The position numbers and the translations under genes are program-made. Shown in pieces: positions 1 through 22,250 of a stretch of DNA of 64,000 nucleotides. Origin of the DNA: Oncomelania hupensis (taxonomy: Eukaryota; Mollusca; Gastropoda; Littorinimorpha; Pomatiopsidae); assembly GCA_036898135.1 (NCBI GenBank), contig CM072512.1, positions 6,911,484 through 6,975,483 on the forward strand, given 5' to 3'. Position 1 is the stretch's first letter. Each line of letters begins with the position of its first letter. The notes below the pieces were generated by a model. It did no database searches and was not told where the DNA came from. It worked only from the letters and a program-made list of their open reading frames with translations.

Positions 1-3000
1 CATACGGCTCCTAAATTGCCAGCTTTCGTCGACGGGAAGGACCAGATCGACAGCTATCTGGCGAGATTCGAAAGGTTCGCCGAAAGCTCTAACTGGCAAC
101 CTCAAGACTGGGCAATTCGACTGAGTGCACTTCTGACGGGGCAAGCTCTCGAAGTTTACACCAGACTGTCGAACGATGACGCCAAAAACTACGACGTCTT
201 GAAAGAGGCCCTGTTGCAGTGCTACAACTTTACAGAGAAGGGCTACCGTAAACGCTTCCGTGAATGCCGGCCTAAGTCAGACGAGACGCCAAAGCAGTTT
301 GTGGAGCGCCTGTCGTCATATCTACACAAGTGGGTGGAGTTATCAGGCGAAACGAAGTCTTACGACAGTCTCCATGACCTGATCGTGAAGGAACAATTTC
401 TCAATGCCTGTCACAAGGACCTAGCGACCCACTTAGAAGAACAAAAGCTGCAGACGCTTAAAGATGTGACTGAGGCTGCTGAAAGATATCTCATCGCTCA
501 TGGGAAAACCCTGGGGCCACCCAGCGCGACGAAACATTTTCAGAAGACTGGAAACCATGTGAACCAGATCCAGGGGAGCCAGACGAACCAGAGACAGACG
601 GACTCCACGCCTCCTCCCAGGGAAGGGCATTCAAGAGGCTGTTTCACTTGCAACGCTACAGACCACAGAGCGGCTAACTGTCCTCAAAACAAAAGTAGCG
701 GACAGCGGAGCAGTACGGACAATGCAGCGGCGGGCAACCGACAGAGACGTTTCTCCAATCTACGGCTAACCAGTAGATCTGACCATCAAGTGTGCGGTGG
801 GAGCGTCATTCTTCCGAGTGAGACCGAGCGCGCAGCTACTCCCGCGGACGTGCAAGAGTGCATAACCGATGGCCAACTCCTCCTTGCCAACGGGAAATCC
901 ATCCCCGTCGTCGCCAGCGCAGCTGTGACCGTACAGAACATGCCTGTTTCCAAGGGACGCGTCGGAAATCATGAAGTGACTGTTTTAAGAGACTCTGGCT
1001 GCAGTGGGGTCATCGTCAGAGAAGACCTAATCGCTAAAGAACAGTTCACTGGCGATTCAAAATGGACACTTATGGCCGACAGCAAATGTGTGAGAGCGCC
1101 AGTTGCGAAGATTCATGTCAACTCCCCTTTCTACATAGGCGAAGTCGAAGCGGTTTGCCTGAAGAAGCCGCTGTATGATTTGATGATCGGGAATATCGAC
1201 GGCGCGAGACGACCCGACGACCCCGATCCAGAGTGGAGTCCTGCCTCAACTCAACACGTCGAAGTTGTGGAGGAGGATCCATTGCCATTTCCCGATGGAG
1301 ACCTTACAGAGCTGCTACGGGACAATGTGGTTACTCCGGCTCAGCCCTGCCGACCAGAGATCGTCGGTGCTGTTACTACCAGGGCCCAGGCCAAGAGAGA
1401 CAAGACGTCTACGCCACTGAAGGTCGCCGACAACTCCAAAGCTGCCATCGTGGACAGAGATAAGCTGATCCAGCTCCAGGAAGCTGATAGCACTTTAAAC
1501 AAGTACAGGAACCGCCAAGATCACGTGACCAAACGCAGTGGCACGGTCTATTTTGAGGTGAAGGCCAAGATCCTGTACCGAATCTTCCAGCACCCGAGGG
1601 TCAACGGAGGGAAACCACTACGTCAAGTCTTGGTACCGTTACCTCTAAGGCGCCAAGTGATGGAAGTAGCTCATGACTCTATCATGGGAGGTCACCTAGG
1701 CATCAGAAAGACGTCAGACAGAATCCAGGCGGTGTTCTACTGGCCAGGGCTTCATACGGACGTCAGCCGTTTCTGCCGATCATGTGACATTTGCCAGAAG
1801 ACCATACCTCGAGGAAGGGTCCCGAAAGTGCCTATGCAGAGGATGCCTCTGATCGACCGACCTTTCAAGAGGGTGGCCTTAGACTTAATCGGCGAAATAA
1901 GACCTCCGAGTGAAGAAGGTCATCGATGGGTACTGACTTTAGTGGACTATGCGACTCGGTACCCAGAAGCAGTGCCTCTGAAGAAGATTGACACTGAAAC
2001 TGTTGCAGAGGCGCTAGTGGACATGTTCAGTAGACTTGGAGTGCCTGAAGAGATCCTGACAGACCTTGGGACGCAGTTCGTCTCTGACTGCATGAAGGAG
2101 GTAAACAGACTGCTGAGCATCCGGCATTTGACTACGACACCCTACCATCCAATGTGCAACGGGCTTGTTGAAAAGTTCAATGCTACGCTGAAGTCCACCC
2201 TGAAGAAACTGTGCAGCGAGCAGCCCAGACAATGGCATCGCTACATCAACGCCTTACTTTTCGCCTACAGAGAAGTACCGCAGGAGTCCACCGGCTTCTC
2301 TCCGTTCGAACTGCTGTACGGAAGAACCATCCGAGGGCCGATGCACATCCTAAAAGAACTGTGGACGAAAGAAGTAGACACCCCAGAGGTGAAGAACAGC
2401 TACCAGTACGTGTTTGAGCTACGGGAGAAGCTGGAGCAGACTCTCGAGATAGCCAGAGAAAACCTGAAGAAGTCCCAGGACTGTGGAAAGCACTACTACG
2501 ATCGTAGGGCTGTGAACAGGAAGTTCAAACCTGGCAACAAAGTGCTGGTGCTGCTACCTACTGATCATAATAAGTTGCTGATGCAGTGGAAAGGCCCGTA
2601 CGAAGTGGAGACCGTGGTGGGGATCAACGACTACAAGGTGAAGGTCGGCCAGCATTCCAAGATATATCACGCCAACCTCCTTAAGCTGTACGTGGAAAGG
2701 CCATCAGAGACTGTGCACGCAGCCACAGCAGCTGTGACCGACGACAGCTTTGACAGCGAAGAACTGTTGGAACTGGGAGACTTCCACAGCAAAGAAGGCA
2801 TCGATGATGTTAAGCTAGGACCAAGCTTGACGGAAGATCAAAAGATGGAGCTCAAGGACCTTATGGGCGAGTTTCCCCACAACTTCAGCGATGTCCCTGG
2901 CTCTACAACTTTGGTCGAACACGAAGTCCACCTCACTTCGAATATCCCTGTTCGATCCAAGCCCTTCCCGATCCCTTTCAAGGCCCGTGAATCCTTGAAG

Positions 3001-4188
3001 AAAGACATCGATGAGATGCTGAAGATGGGCATCATCAGGGAGTCCAGTTCCCCCTACGCGTCCCCTGTCGTGGTCGTGAAGAAGAAGGACGGGAGCAACA
3101 GAGTGTGCATCGACTACAGGAAGGTTAATAAGATCACCGTCTTCGACCCTGAGCCGATGCCTACCGCAGCAGACCTCTTCCGCCAACTATCGGGGAGTAG
3201 AATCTTTTCAAAGATTGACCTCAGCAAGGGTTATTGGCAAGTCCCCGTGCGTCAACAGGACATACCAAAGACTGCTTTTATAACCCCTGATGGGACGTAC
3301 GAGTGCCTAAGGATGCCCTTTGGCATGGTCAACAGCGGAGCTACCCTGAAGAGAGGGATGAAGAAGATGCTCAAAGGGATGGACAATGTCGTGTGTTACT
3401 GGGACGACCTGCTAGTCCACACTCGCACCTGGGAAGAGCATCTGCAGACCTTGAGGGAGCTGTTTCACCGTCTCACAGAAGCCAACCTGACCGTGAGACC
3501 CAGTAAGTGCATTCTGGGGACTGACAACGTAGACTTTATCGGCCATTCGCTGAAAGAAGGACAAAAGGGGCTTCTACTAGAAAACGTCACCAAGATTCTG
3601 AACGCTCCACGTCCCCAAACCAAGAAGCAGGTGCGATCTTTCCTGGGGTTGGCTGGATATTACAGGGAGTTTGTACCAAACTACTCCGCCATCACAGCAC
3701 CCTTGTCGGACCTGGTGCGGAAAGGCTGTCCAAACCAAGTGCAGTGGGGACCGTCTCAGGAGAGGGCATACCAGACTGTGCGCGACCTCCTTTCAAAGGA
3801 TCCGGTGCTACGACTGCCTGACACTTCCAAGGAATTCGTCTTAAGAACAGACGCAGCGGACGAAGGCATCGGCGCCATACTGATGCAAGAGCACGAAGGG
3901 AAACTATTTCCGGTCAGTTACGCCAGCAAGAAGCTGTCCAGGGCTGAGAAAAATTACTCGACCATGGAGAAAGAGTGCCTTGCCATCATATGGGGAATCC
4001 GGAAGTTCGAACTGTACCTTCAAGGAGTGAAGTTCGTGCTACAGACTGATCACAAGCCGCTAACTTACTTGAACTCTGCCAAGTTTGTGAACAGTCGGAT
4101 CATGAGATGGGCTATGTACATGCGAGTAGAATCTATCAAAGGATCGGACAATGTTGGTGCGGACTTCCTCAGCAGAGTGTGTGAGTAA
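1..4188 (+). CDS. Gag-Pol polyprotein of Gmr1-like Ty3/gypsy element (5'-partial)
   Basis: One open frame from the window edge to TAA/TGA at 4186-4188, about 1395 residues visible; it is already open at position 1, so the start codon is upstream. Domain order by nucleotide: Gag with one CCHC zinc knuckle (Cys codons from 640, GCFTC...HRAANC); aspartic protease motif DSGCSG near 990-1010; integrase with HHCC finger (His about 1669 and 1693, paired Cys about 1771-1795) and DDE residues (LDLIG about 1879, TDLGTQF about 2059, Glu about 2167); a chromatin/C-terminal linker; reverse transcriptase from about 2950 with catalytic CYWDD near 3391-3405; RNase H with TDAADEG near 3846, MEKE near 3964 and TDHKPL near 4045, ending at the stop. 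Integrase upstream of RT is seen directly; assignment to Gmr1-like rests on that order. Confidence 0.95.
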   Translation, partial: HTAPKLPAFVDGKDQIDSYLARFERFAESSNWQPQDWAIRLSALLTGQALEVYTRLSNDDAKNYDVLKEALLQCYNFTEKGYRKRFRECRPKSDETPKQFVERLSSYLHKWVELSGETKSYDSLHDLIVKEQFLNACHKDLATHLEEQKLQTLKDVTEAAERYLIAHGKTLGPPSATKHFQKTGNHVNQIQGSQTNQRQTDSTPPPREGHSRGCFTCNATDHRAANCPQNKSSGQRSSTDNAAAGNRQRRFSNLRLTSRSDHQVCGGSVILPSETERAATPADVQECITDGQLLLANGKSIPVVASAAVTVQNMPVSKGRVGNHEVTVLRDSGCSGVIVREDLIAKEQFTGDSKWTLMADSKCVRAPVAKIHVNSPFYIGEVEAVCLKKPLYDLMIGNIDGARRPDDPDPEWSPASTQHVEVVEEDPLPFPDGDLTELLRDNVVTPAQPCRPEIVGAVTTRAQAKRDKTSTPLKVADNSKAAIVDRDKLIQLQEADSTLNKYRNRQDHVTKRSGTVYFEVKAKILYRIFQHPRVNGGKPLRQVLVPLPLRRQVMEVAHDSIMGGHLGIRKTSDRIQAVFYWPGLHTDVSRFCRSCDICQKTIPRGRVPKVPMQRMPLIDRPFKRVALDLIGEIRPPSEEGHRWVLTLVDYATRYPEAVPLKKIDTETVAEALVDMFSRLGVPEEILTDLGTQFVSDCMKEVNRLLSIRHLTTTPYHPMCNGLVEKFNATLKSTLKKLCSEQPRQWHRYINALLFAYREVPQESTGFSPFELLYGRTIRGPMHILKELWTKEVDTPEVKNSYQYVFELREKLEQTLEIARENLKKSQDCGKHYYDRRAVNRKFKPGNKVLVLLPTDHNKLLMQWKGPYEVETVVGINDYKVKVGQHSKIYHANLLKLYVERPSETVHAATAAVTDDSFDSEELLELGDFHSKEGIDDVKLGPSLTEDQKMELKDLMGEFPHNFSDVPGSTTLVEHEVHLTSNIPVRSKPFPIPFKARESLKKDIDEMLKMGIIRESSSPYASPVVVVKKKDGSNRVCIDYRKVNKITVFDPEPMPTAADLFRQLSGSRIFSKIDLSKGYWQVPVRQQDIPKTAFITPDGTYECLRMPFGMVNSGATLKRGMKKMLKGMDNVVCYWDDLLVHTRTWEEHLQTLRELFHRLTEANLTVRPSKCILGTDNVDFIGHSLKEGQKGLLLENVTKILNAPRPQTKKQVRSFLGLAGYYREFVPNYSAITAPLSDLVRKGCPNQVQWGPSQERAYQTVRDLLSKDPVLRLPDTSKEFVLRTDAADEGIGAILMQEHEGKLFPVSYASKKLSRAEKNYSTMEKECLAIIWGIRKFELYLQGVKFVLQTDHKPLTYLNSAKFVNSRIMRWAMYMRVESIKGSDNVGADFLSRVCE

Positions 4189-4383
4189 AGAACATTGACT
4201 GTGTGGATGAACTGTGAACATTGACAATATCCAGATAGACTTGGAGATGAAAACCATTGACTCTGTGTAGATAAGCTGAGCGCAATTACAGTATTCAGAA
4301 AGTCTTAAATTAGTTTCAATTGTGGACTTTGTTTGTGCATTACGTTTCAACGTTGTTGAAAGAAATTGGGTAAATTTCTTCTT

Positions 4384-4396
4384 GAGTGGGGGGTTA
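4384..4396 (+). other. Polypurine tract of the Gmr1-like element
   Basis: GAGTGGGGGGTTA lies immediately before the TGTTACG start of the 3' LTR, the usual place for the plus-strand primer of an LTR retrotransposon. Confidence 0.8.
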
Positions 4397-5031
4397 TGTT
4401 ACGTTGAAACGAACGAAAGTGTGTCTAAAGCGTGTACGATAGATCTAATCGTTTCGATTTGCAAAGTATTCAATAATGGAGTTTATTTACCTTTGATTTG
4501 AGTTTGCATTGTTGTTAGGAAAGGCTTTGTATAACGTTAATAATTTCCGTTAGTCGATATTGTTGTAGAGTCTTCTGGATCGGCTTGTTTACTATCGATC
4601 GAAGATTCGGGATAATTGTAGAAATTTGAAGGAACGATCCGGAAGGAGAAGAAATGTGTAATGACGTAAGTCAGTGATGACGATCTTTAGTTCGATTGGT
4701 GGCGGTACGTCATTTCTACCATGTACCCAATTGTTCCAGAAAAGAGAGAGAGGTTATTTAATCGTGTGCCGAGATTGTTATAGAGAGTAAAGTTGTTGAT
4801 AGTGATTTGGAAAGTTGCTGTGAAAGTTGTTGAGTTGAATTGAGAATTGTATGCAGTTGTTGATGTGTGCTGAATAAAAGTGGAAAACTTCATACGTCGA
4901 CTTTGTGACTTGTATGCTGTTTGGACGGGCTGTGTGAATAAACGAATCTGAGTTACACCCTATCAGGAATTCAAGCATCGTGGCTGAATCAGATACTGAT
5001 AGAAAACACCAACATCAAACTGAGTGTAACA
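4397..5031 (+). repeat. 3' LTR of the Gmr1-like element
   Basis: Starts TGTTACG after the purine tract and ends GTAACA, so the ends are TG...CA with a 6-bp inverted terminal match (TGTTAC/GTAACA). Two AATAAA polyadenylation signals occur at 4873-4878 and 4937-4942. Length is 635 bp. The partner LTR is outside the window, so the exact end (5031 or 5033) rests on the TG/CA rule alone. Confidence 0.82.
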
Positions 5032-5412
5032 CAATAGAAATGATCATTGTAACGTTTGATTTGCTGTGATAAGGGATTTTGTTTTTCCTGTTATAATATC
5101 ATGTATTATAATCCCGTCACACGTGCTCTGTGCTACCCTTTGATAGCAAGGCTTGCAACTACTTGGCTTGCTCAGCTGTAATGTGTCTGTGTTTGTCCGT
5201 GTGTTAGCGTGTGTAGTAGAGAGAAAGGGTGAGAAAGTTAGGATTAATGTTTACGATGAGTGTAATGTGGATGAAGCGGATGATGGAGTAGATTTAATGT
5301 ATATGAATGTAAAATGTGATTCTGCGCCTGCTGTCATTGTTTTGGGGGTAATAAATATGTGTGGTATGTTATAGCCACCAGTCACACAGCTAATACACAC
5401 AATAAATAAATA
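5032..5412. other. Unannotated stretch between the LTR element and LINE relic
   Basis: A-T rich sequence with no convincing exon or repeat signature. A 73-codon frame at 5153-5374 has no recognisable domain and no splice context, and I do not call it. Confidence 0.5.
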
Positions 5413-6258
5413 CCTATCCTGTCCCCTAACTTCAAAGTAGTTGGGGCAAAACAGATGATCCTTTAACCAGCCTACTCCATCTTTCTCTGTCCTCAGCTAC
5501 CCTCATGGCATCGCTCAGTGTCATGCCAGTCCATTCTCGGATGTTGTTCTCCCACTTCTTTTTCTATCTCTCTCTTCTTCTGCCTTCTTGCACCATGCCT
5601 TGCAGGATAGTCTTTGCAAGGCCTGATGCTCTAATGACGTGGCCATACCATAGGAGTTTCCATTTCTTTACCACTGTCAGCATGTTATTGTGTTGTCCAA
5701 TGGCTTGTGTGATAGTTTGTCAGACTTTGTTTTGGTGATGTGCTGGGTATCGGAAATGCCCAGAAGTCTTCTGTAGCACCTCACCTCAATGCCTTGTATT
5801 TTTCATGGTAGGTCTGCTGTGAGGGTCCATGTTTCACAAGAGTATAGGAAGATGGAGATGACAAGGGAGCGCAGCAACCTTACCTTGGAGTGTAGACTGA
5901 GGTTCCTGTCTTTTAAATGGGCTTCAACCTTGTCTGGGCAGCAGTTGTTTGGCTATCCTGGAGGATTTCCTGTCGGGACCCACTGTCCGATACCACTGCT
6001 CCTAAATATTTGAAGCTGTGCACTGTGTCGAGGGATTAGCCTTGGACTTTGATGTCCGTATTGAGGCCATTGGTATTATATGTCATAATTTTGGTCTTCT
6101 CTGTACTTATTTTCTGTACTTAATTCCATTGCAAAGGCTCTGGAGGTGGTGTCAAACCACTGTACCAGATGTTCATGTTCTTGTTCCTCTCCAGCCAATC
6201 CATCAATGTCATCTGCAAAACGGAGCTTGCTCTACCTCCTATGCTGACTGCGCCTTTT
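5413..6258 (-). mobile_element. Decayed LINE, RT C-terminal part and 3' end
   Basis: Read on the minus strand, interrupted frames give the end of a non-LTR reverse transcriptase: an ADDIDGLAGE-like catalytic block near 6185-6210, FKYLGAVVSDSGS near 6010, FLYSCETWTLTADL near 5820, CYRRLLGIS near 5770, then a basic RWYGH-type C-terminal domain. Stops and indels are frequent, so it is a pseudogene. The 3' end at 5413-5430 carries a short AGGATAGG-type tail as in the copies at 14786 and 39681. It lies in the presumed intron after exon 3 of the minus-strand gene at 6302-7394. Confidence 0.8.
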
Positions 6259-6301
6259 AAATATATAAATACATTAATTAATAAATCAAGTGTTTTAATT
6301 A

Positions 6302-7394
6302 CTAGGTGTGAACAACTGTGAACTCACTGGCTGTATTGCAGGCAAGCAGATAAAAGGCATTGTTGTTCTCTTTCCCACCTTGGACCAAGCACAGGATAAA
6401 TGTAATCTGGAGAGGAAAACAATCATCACATTCATTTAATCTGCAGTGCAGACACAATTATTGTCAACCATCGATGATTAGTCATTTGCTGTTGGTGTTT
6501 TTTTTGTTGCTGTTGTCAGTGTTAAGGCAAACTGTTCTTCCAATTGTCAGTGTTAAGACATACTGTTCTTCCAAAAAGTCTTTTTCTGTTTCTTAATCTT
6601 AATCCTCTAATACTTCTTCAATTATTATAAATGTATTGCTTAGAAAGTGCATAGCTCATTTTCTTACAGAAGTTACACAAGATAGGCCCCATTTAGAAAC
6701 TCAGTATGATTTTTTAATTAATTTATTTATATATTTATTTATTTTATTTATCTATATTTATGTACAATTAAAGCATGGATCTGGATTCCCATCTTTGATG
6801 TAGATTGAATTAATTTATGTATGCAATATATATTAATTAATGTATTTATAAATTAACATCTTTTTAAAGCCAATATTATTCTTATAAAACAATTAGTCAA
6901 GAATAACACATGCACATCCTAGAATTGATAATTGGCTGGGTAAAATAGAACAAACAATTAATTCTTACCAGTACAACAATAAGAAGGCATACATTCACCA
7001 TTCGTACAGCGAAAACCTGGGAAGAAATAAAACAAATATTATGGTTACTTTCCACATTCTTAGTATTATGGTTACTTTCCACATTTTTACATAACTTTCC
7101 TTTCAACCTAAAGTAACAATTCCAGGATATAACTTAAATTCTATGTTCTAAGTTCTACTTTCATTTTCCACATTTCGGGGGAGAAACAACGGTTGCTTTC
7201 TCTTGGATTGATATTCTGACACTGAATAGGTTTTTCAAGCTGAAATGACAAGAAGATGACAGAAACAACGCAAGCACATAAAACTACCCTCAATGTTCAA
7301 TCAGAAAATGTTAACGTCTTACTATTCTGGGCGAAAGCTCAAAGAAAATCCCATCAGGAACTGAAGTTTTCGCTGTTGATGTCTTGGACGCCAT
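6302..7394 (-). CDS. 5' exons of an unidentified membrane protein gene
   Basis: Three short exons join without frame breaks. Exon 1 is 7394-7323: ATG, 24 codons (MASKTSTAKTSVPDG...), then donor GTAAGACG. Exon 2 is 7016-6969: acceptor TTTCTTCCCAG, 16 codons (VFAVRMVNVCLLIVVL), donor GTAAGAAT. Exon 3 starts at 6406 after TTTTCCTCTCCAG and continues ITFILCLVQGG... The joint of exons 2 and 3 makes one hydrophobic transmembrane segment of about 22 residues. Exon 3 either ends at 6328 with donor GTGAGTTC, so the gene continues beyond the transposons to the left, or reads to a TAG at 6304-6302. I favour splicing. I do not recognise the family. The gene is divergent from the plus-strand gene starting before 7576. 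Confidence 0.68.
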
Positions 7395-7576
7395 CTTCGA
7401 GTCATATGACTACTTCCTTATGCTAAAACTTTTCTGATTGGTGTCTGATTATACAGGCTAATATTTTAACCAATAACATTGCTTGTAACCAAACAAGCCG
7501 AAAGTAGCAGACGGCTTCAGGAAGCATCTCTACTAAAAAACAACAACAACCGAAGTGCAGTCTCGTTAATCGAATT
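7395..7576. promoter_or_regulatory. Putative bidirectional promoter and 5' non-coding exon
   Basis: Lies between the minus-strand ATG at 7394-7392 and a plus-strand donor GAATT|GTAAGT after 7576. The donor probably ends a non-coding first exon that splices to the exon at 9144. The minus-strand start is embedded in AAGATGGCG, the core of the YY1 motif commonly found just downstream of TATA-less start sites. No TATA box is evident. Transcription start sites cannot be placed by eye. Confidence 0.45.
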
Positions 7577-8273
7577 GTAAGTTAAAGGTTACCATTATTA
7601 GTTTTTAAAAACAGTTTGGAAGATTGTTTGGCATTGTTTTTACTAGTACTTTTACTTTTCTGTACACTATAAATTCTTTGCTACAAATTTAAGTGATGGC
7701 ACATGATCGGTGATGCTCAACTCCGCCCCTGGCCTGGTCAATAGTTGCACATTGAACCTGGGAACTTTATAAATTCACTAATTACTTTCTGAAATTTATT
7801 CTGTTGCCTTGATACAAATAGGAAAAGTGCATGCATATAGACACAAGCAAAGTGTACATGAGGTAGGACGTTCATATAAAGGCTTCTCGGCCTGCTTTGT
7901 CCTCATCCTACTACTACATGTACTACTTTATTTTTAGCAAAAGTGCATAAAGGGGTTGTTTTAACCCAGTGATTTATTGCACCGATGGTGAAAGTATTTA
8001 AACTGTTATTGCATAATTCATTTAATTGGTCAGTTAACTACCAGTTCAGTTACAAAATCATGGTGGAGACACGTTACTCTCTCTCTCTCTCTTTCTCCCC
8101 CCCCCCACACCCCTCCCCAGACGGCTGTTAATGCCCGATTTTGTACCCAGAAGGCGAAAGATGTGTATTATAGGTATGCAGGCTAAAATGTTAGTACAGA
8201 AAAGAATCAGAAGTATATTAAAAACAGATTAGTTCAGTTATGATTGTGAATGTTTAATTCACACTTGTAAATG

Positions 8274-8312
<39 letters not shown>

Positions 8313-9143
8313 TAATTTAGGTCTGTTGTTAAAGCACAATCACTCAAGAAAGCTTGATTTCAGCAAAAATGTGACTACATCTGAGAAAAAAAACAACCTG
8401 ATTTTGTACCCTCTCTTCAAGAGAAAAGGGCGTAATGACTAGATCTATGGTGAAGAAGTATGAGAACAAAATAAGAGGGTATCAATGTGCTTAGTGTTAA
8501 GTGCTCAGATTTTTTGCTGCGCCCATAACAAGCTGATTCTGCAAGACTGTAACACGATATACAAACATTCCTTGTTTAACCCCCCTTTCCTTTTGATTAG
8601 AAACATAACATGTACTCTGAAGTCTGATAGGTTGGTGTGATTTTTTTTTTCGTACATAATTTTTGGTCTGTAAGTAGCAAACATTTCATGTTTTCTGATG
8701 AACAGGTCAATGCACTAAATACACGAGTGAAAGATGAGGTATTTCCAATTTTCTTGCCTACAAAACTAAATCTATATCGGTTACAATTATACTACCCAGT
8801 AGCAGAGGCCTTTAGTAGTTTATTATTTCTCTGTCTCTCTGTTTCTTTCTCTGTCTCTCTGTCTGTCTGTCATCTATGAACTTTGACAAAATGCCTGAGA
8901 TAATCTAATTTAAATGAGCTTACCCACTTCCTACGTCGATGTCTGGGTACAAAACTGGACTAACAACTGTCTGAATACGTTTATTCGGCGTAACGTCTCT
9001 CCATTGTGAAAATTGTCATGAAGCTGAAATCCGGCACTTGCTGATAATGTGAAAAAATTGAGTTGAGGGTTTTGCTTGAAGCGAGGGATCCCCAATCAGA
9101 AGTGTTAGTACTTACTTATATAAATTTTGTATTTTTGTTTCAG
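7577..9143. other. Presumed first intron of the TMEM243-like gene; simple repeats only
   Basis: Follows the GTAAGT donor at 7577 and precedes the TTTTTGTTTCAG acceptor at 9132-9143. It holds a CT/C-rich tract at 8078-8108 and a poly-T run at 8274-8311, with no coding signal that I can support. Confidence 0.45.
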
Positions 9144-9151
9144 AAGTAAAT

Positions 9152-20833
<11,682 letters not shown>

Positions 20834-21418
20834 TGTTGTTATTGGTGTTGGTTGCTGTTTCTACATCTTCTTTCCAAGCGAGAGCACTTGTTGGCGTTTT
20901 CAGCCTGCAGTCATTGAAAGTTGCACATTTTGTACGTCTGTACAGTTATGGAAAGGGACGGAGCACGCAGCATAGTAAGACTTGCTGCTTGACACGTCTG
21001 AGCAAGACTGCGAGGATGATGCCCCTGTGTTTGTTTGTTGTTGGTTTTTTTAACAATGTAAGATAGGCCAGATATCTATAAGCTAAAGCAATAATGTTTG
21101 GTTTTAAATGAAGGATAGGCTAAAACTGCCTGGATGCATTTTTCACAGTGATGTATAAACATACAGTTTGGTGTACAACAAACACGTTCCCCTAATTACG
21201 CATACTTGAACTCGTGCACCCACGCACACAAACTGACACACACAGGTACACACATACAGACACTTATGCTCTCTCATAATCACGTGCCCCCATCAATTTC
21301 ACACACAACACTCTCACAATAAACACACACACACGTTTGTAAAAATGCCGTTGTTAGGACTTTCATGATACGCCACATACGTTGCTTTGACTTTTTGGGA
21401 AATTTGTCCATTTTTTTA

Positions 21419-21505
21419 AGCTAACCCTAACCCAAGCTCTAACCCTAACCCAAAGTCTAACCCTTAACCTAATACTAAGGCTAACACAGCCCTAACTCTA
21501 ACGAA
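21419..21505 (-). repeat. Degenerate interstitial telomere-like repeat
   Basis: Contains CTAACCCTAACCC twice, then CTAACCCTTAACC and decayed CTAAC units, about ten imperfect TTAGGG-related units on the minus strand. Confidence 0.75.
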
Positions 21506-21585
21506 ACACTGTTTTCATGTCAAAATTACGGGACCGTCAAAGGAGCTTAGGTAGAGTATAAAGAGTGTGTACAAATAACGGTGTT

Positions 21586-21588
<3 letters not shown>

Positions 21589-21634
<46 letters not shown>
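21589..21634. repeat. (CA)n microsatellite
   Basis: Uninterrupted AC dinucleotides, about 22 units. Confidence 0.95.
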
Positions 21635-21639
<5 letters not shown>

Positions 21640-22250
21640 CGCTTTAAAATCCCCACATACATATACAACTAACTGCATTTGTATACCATTAGCATTTGTA
21701 ATGAGCTCGCTAGCTAATATGTAAAGGTTTTTTGTGCCTGCTTTTTTTTTTTTTTTATAGCAGCTAGAAAGCGTTTCCAATGAGTTTATGAACAAATTGT
21801 ATCATTTATTGATGTTCATGTCCCCATAGGCCATTTTGATGCCGTTTTATTTTGTTAACACATCCAGTATTAATTTTTCAACAAATAATAAAGGGCAGAT
21901 ATGTACCAGATGATGCGCATACAATTTGTATTATATTGTATTTTATTTTACTAAAATATGTCGTTCATGCTCTTTTCTGCCTTGCTTGGTTGGGAGTTGA
22001 AACGTTTATATCTATTTATATTTATATTCTTCATTGACGTACGTTTGTTTGGATTGTGTTGTGTTTTTTTACATTTCATTTATTTATTTATTAGCCTTCT
22101 TTCCGTTTGTTTTGGAAGGCTTGTGCATGTGAATGAGCACTTGGAACAAACTGCAAAAGTGTAATGTGTTTTTTTAGCTATGTATGCAATATGTACAAAC
22201 ATTTGTGACCAATATAGGCCTGTCACCTAAATAAACTTACATGTTTGAGG

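Larger units (their letters stand above)
1..5031 (+). mobile_element. Ty3/gypsy LTR retrotransposon, Gmr1-like domain order, 5' end outside window
   Basis: The window opens inside this element. Visible parts are the gag-pol frame, a purine-rich tract GAGTGGGGGGTTA at 4384-4396, and a 3' LTR starting TGTTACG at 4397 and ending GTAACA at 5031. The 5' LTR and primer-binding site lie before position 1, so a target-site duplication cannot be tested. Integrase lies before reverse transcriptase, unlike ordinary Ty3/gypsy elements; that order defines the Gmr1-like group. The frame has no stop from position 1 to 4188, so the copy is probably young. Confidence 0.93.
20834..22250 (+). other. Probable 3' UTR and downstream flank of the TMEM243-like gene
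   Basis: No further in-frame exon is evident. It contains a CA-rich region, telomere-like repeats (21419-21505), a (CA)n tract (21589-21634) and candidate AATAAA signals near 21883 and 22229. The transcript end cannot be chosen by eye. Confidence 0.4.

Noticed and set aside
2815..3186. Antisense frames across the gag-pol genes
   Set aside because: Shadows of the conserved plus-strand polyprotein without independent support.
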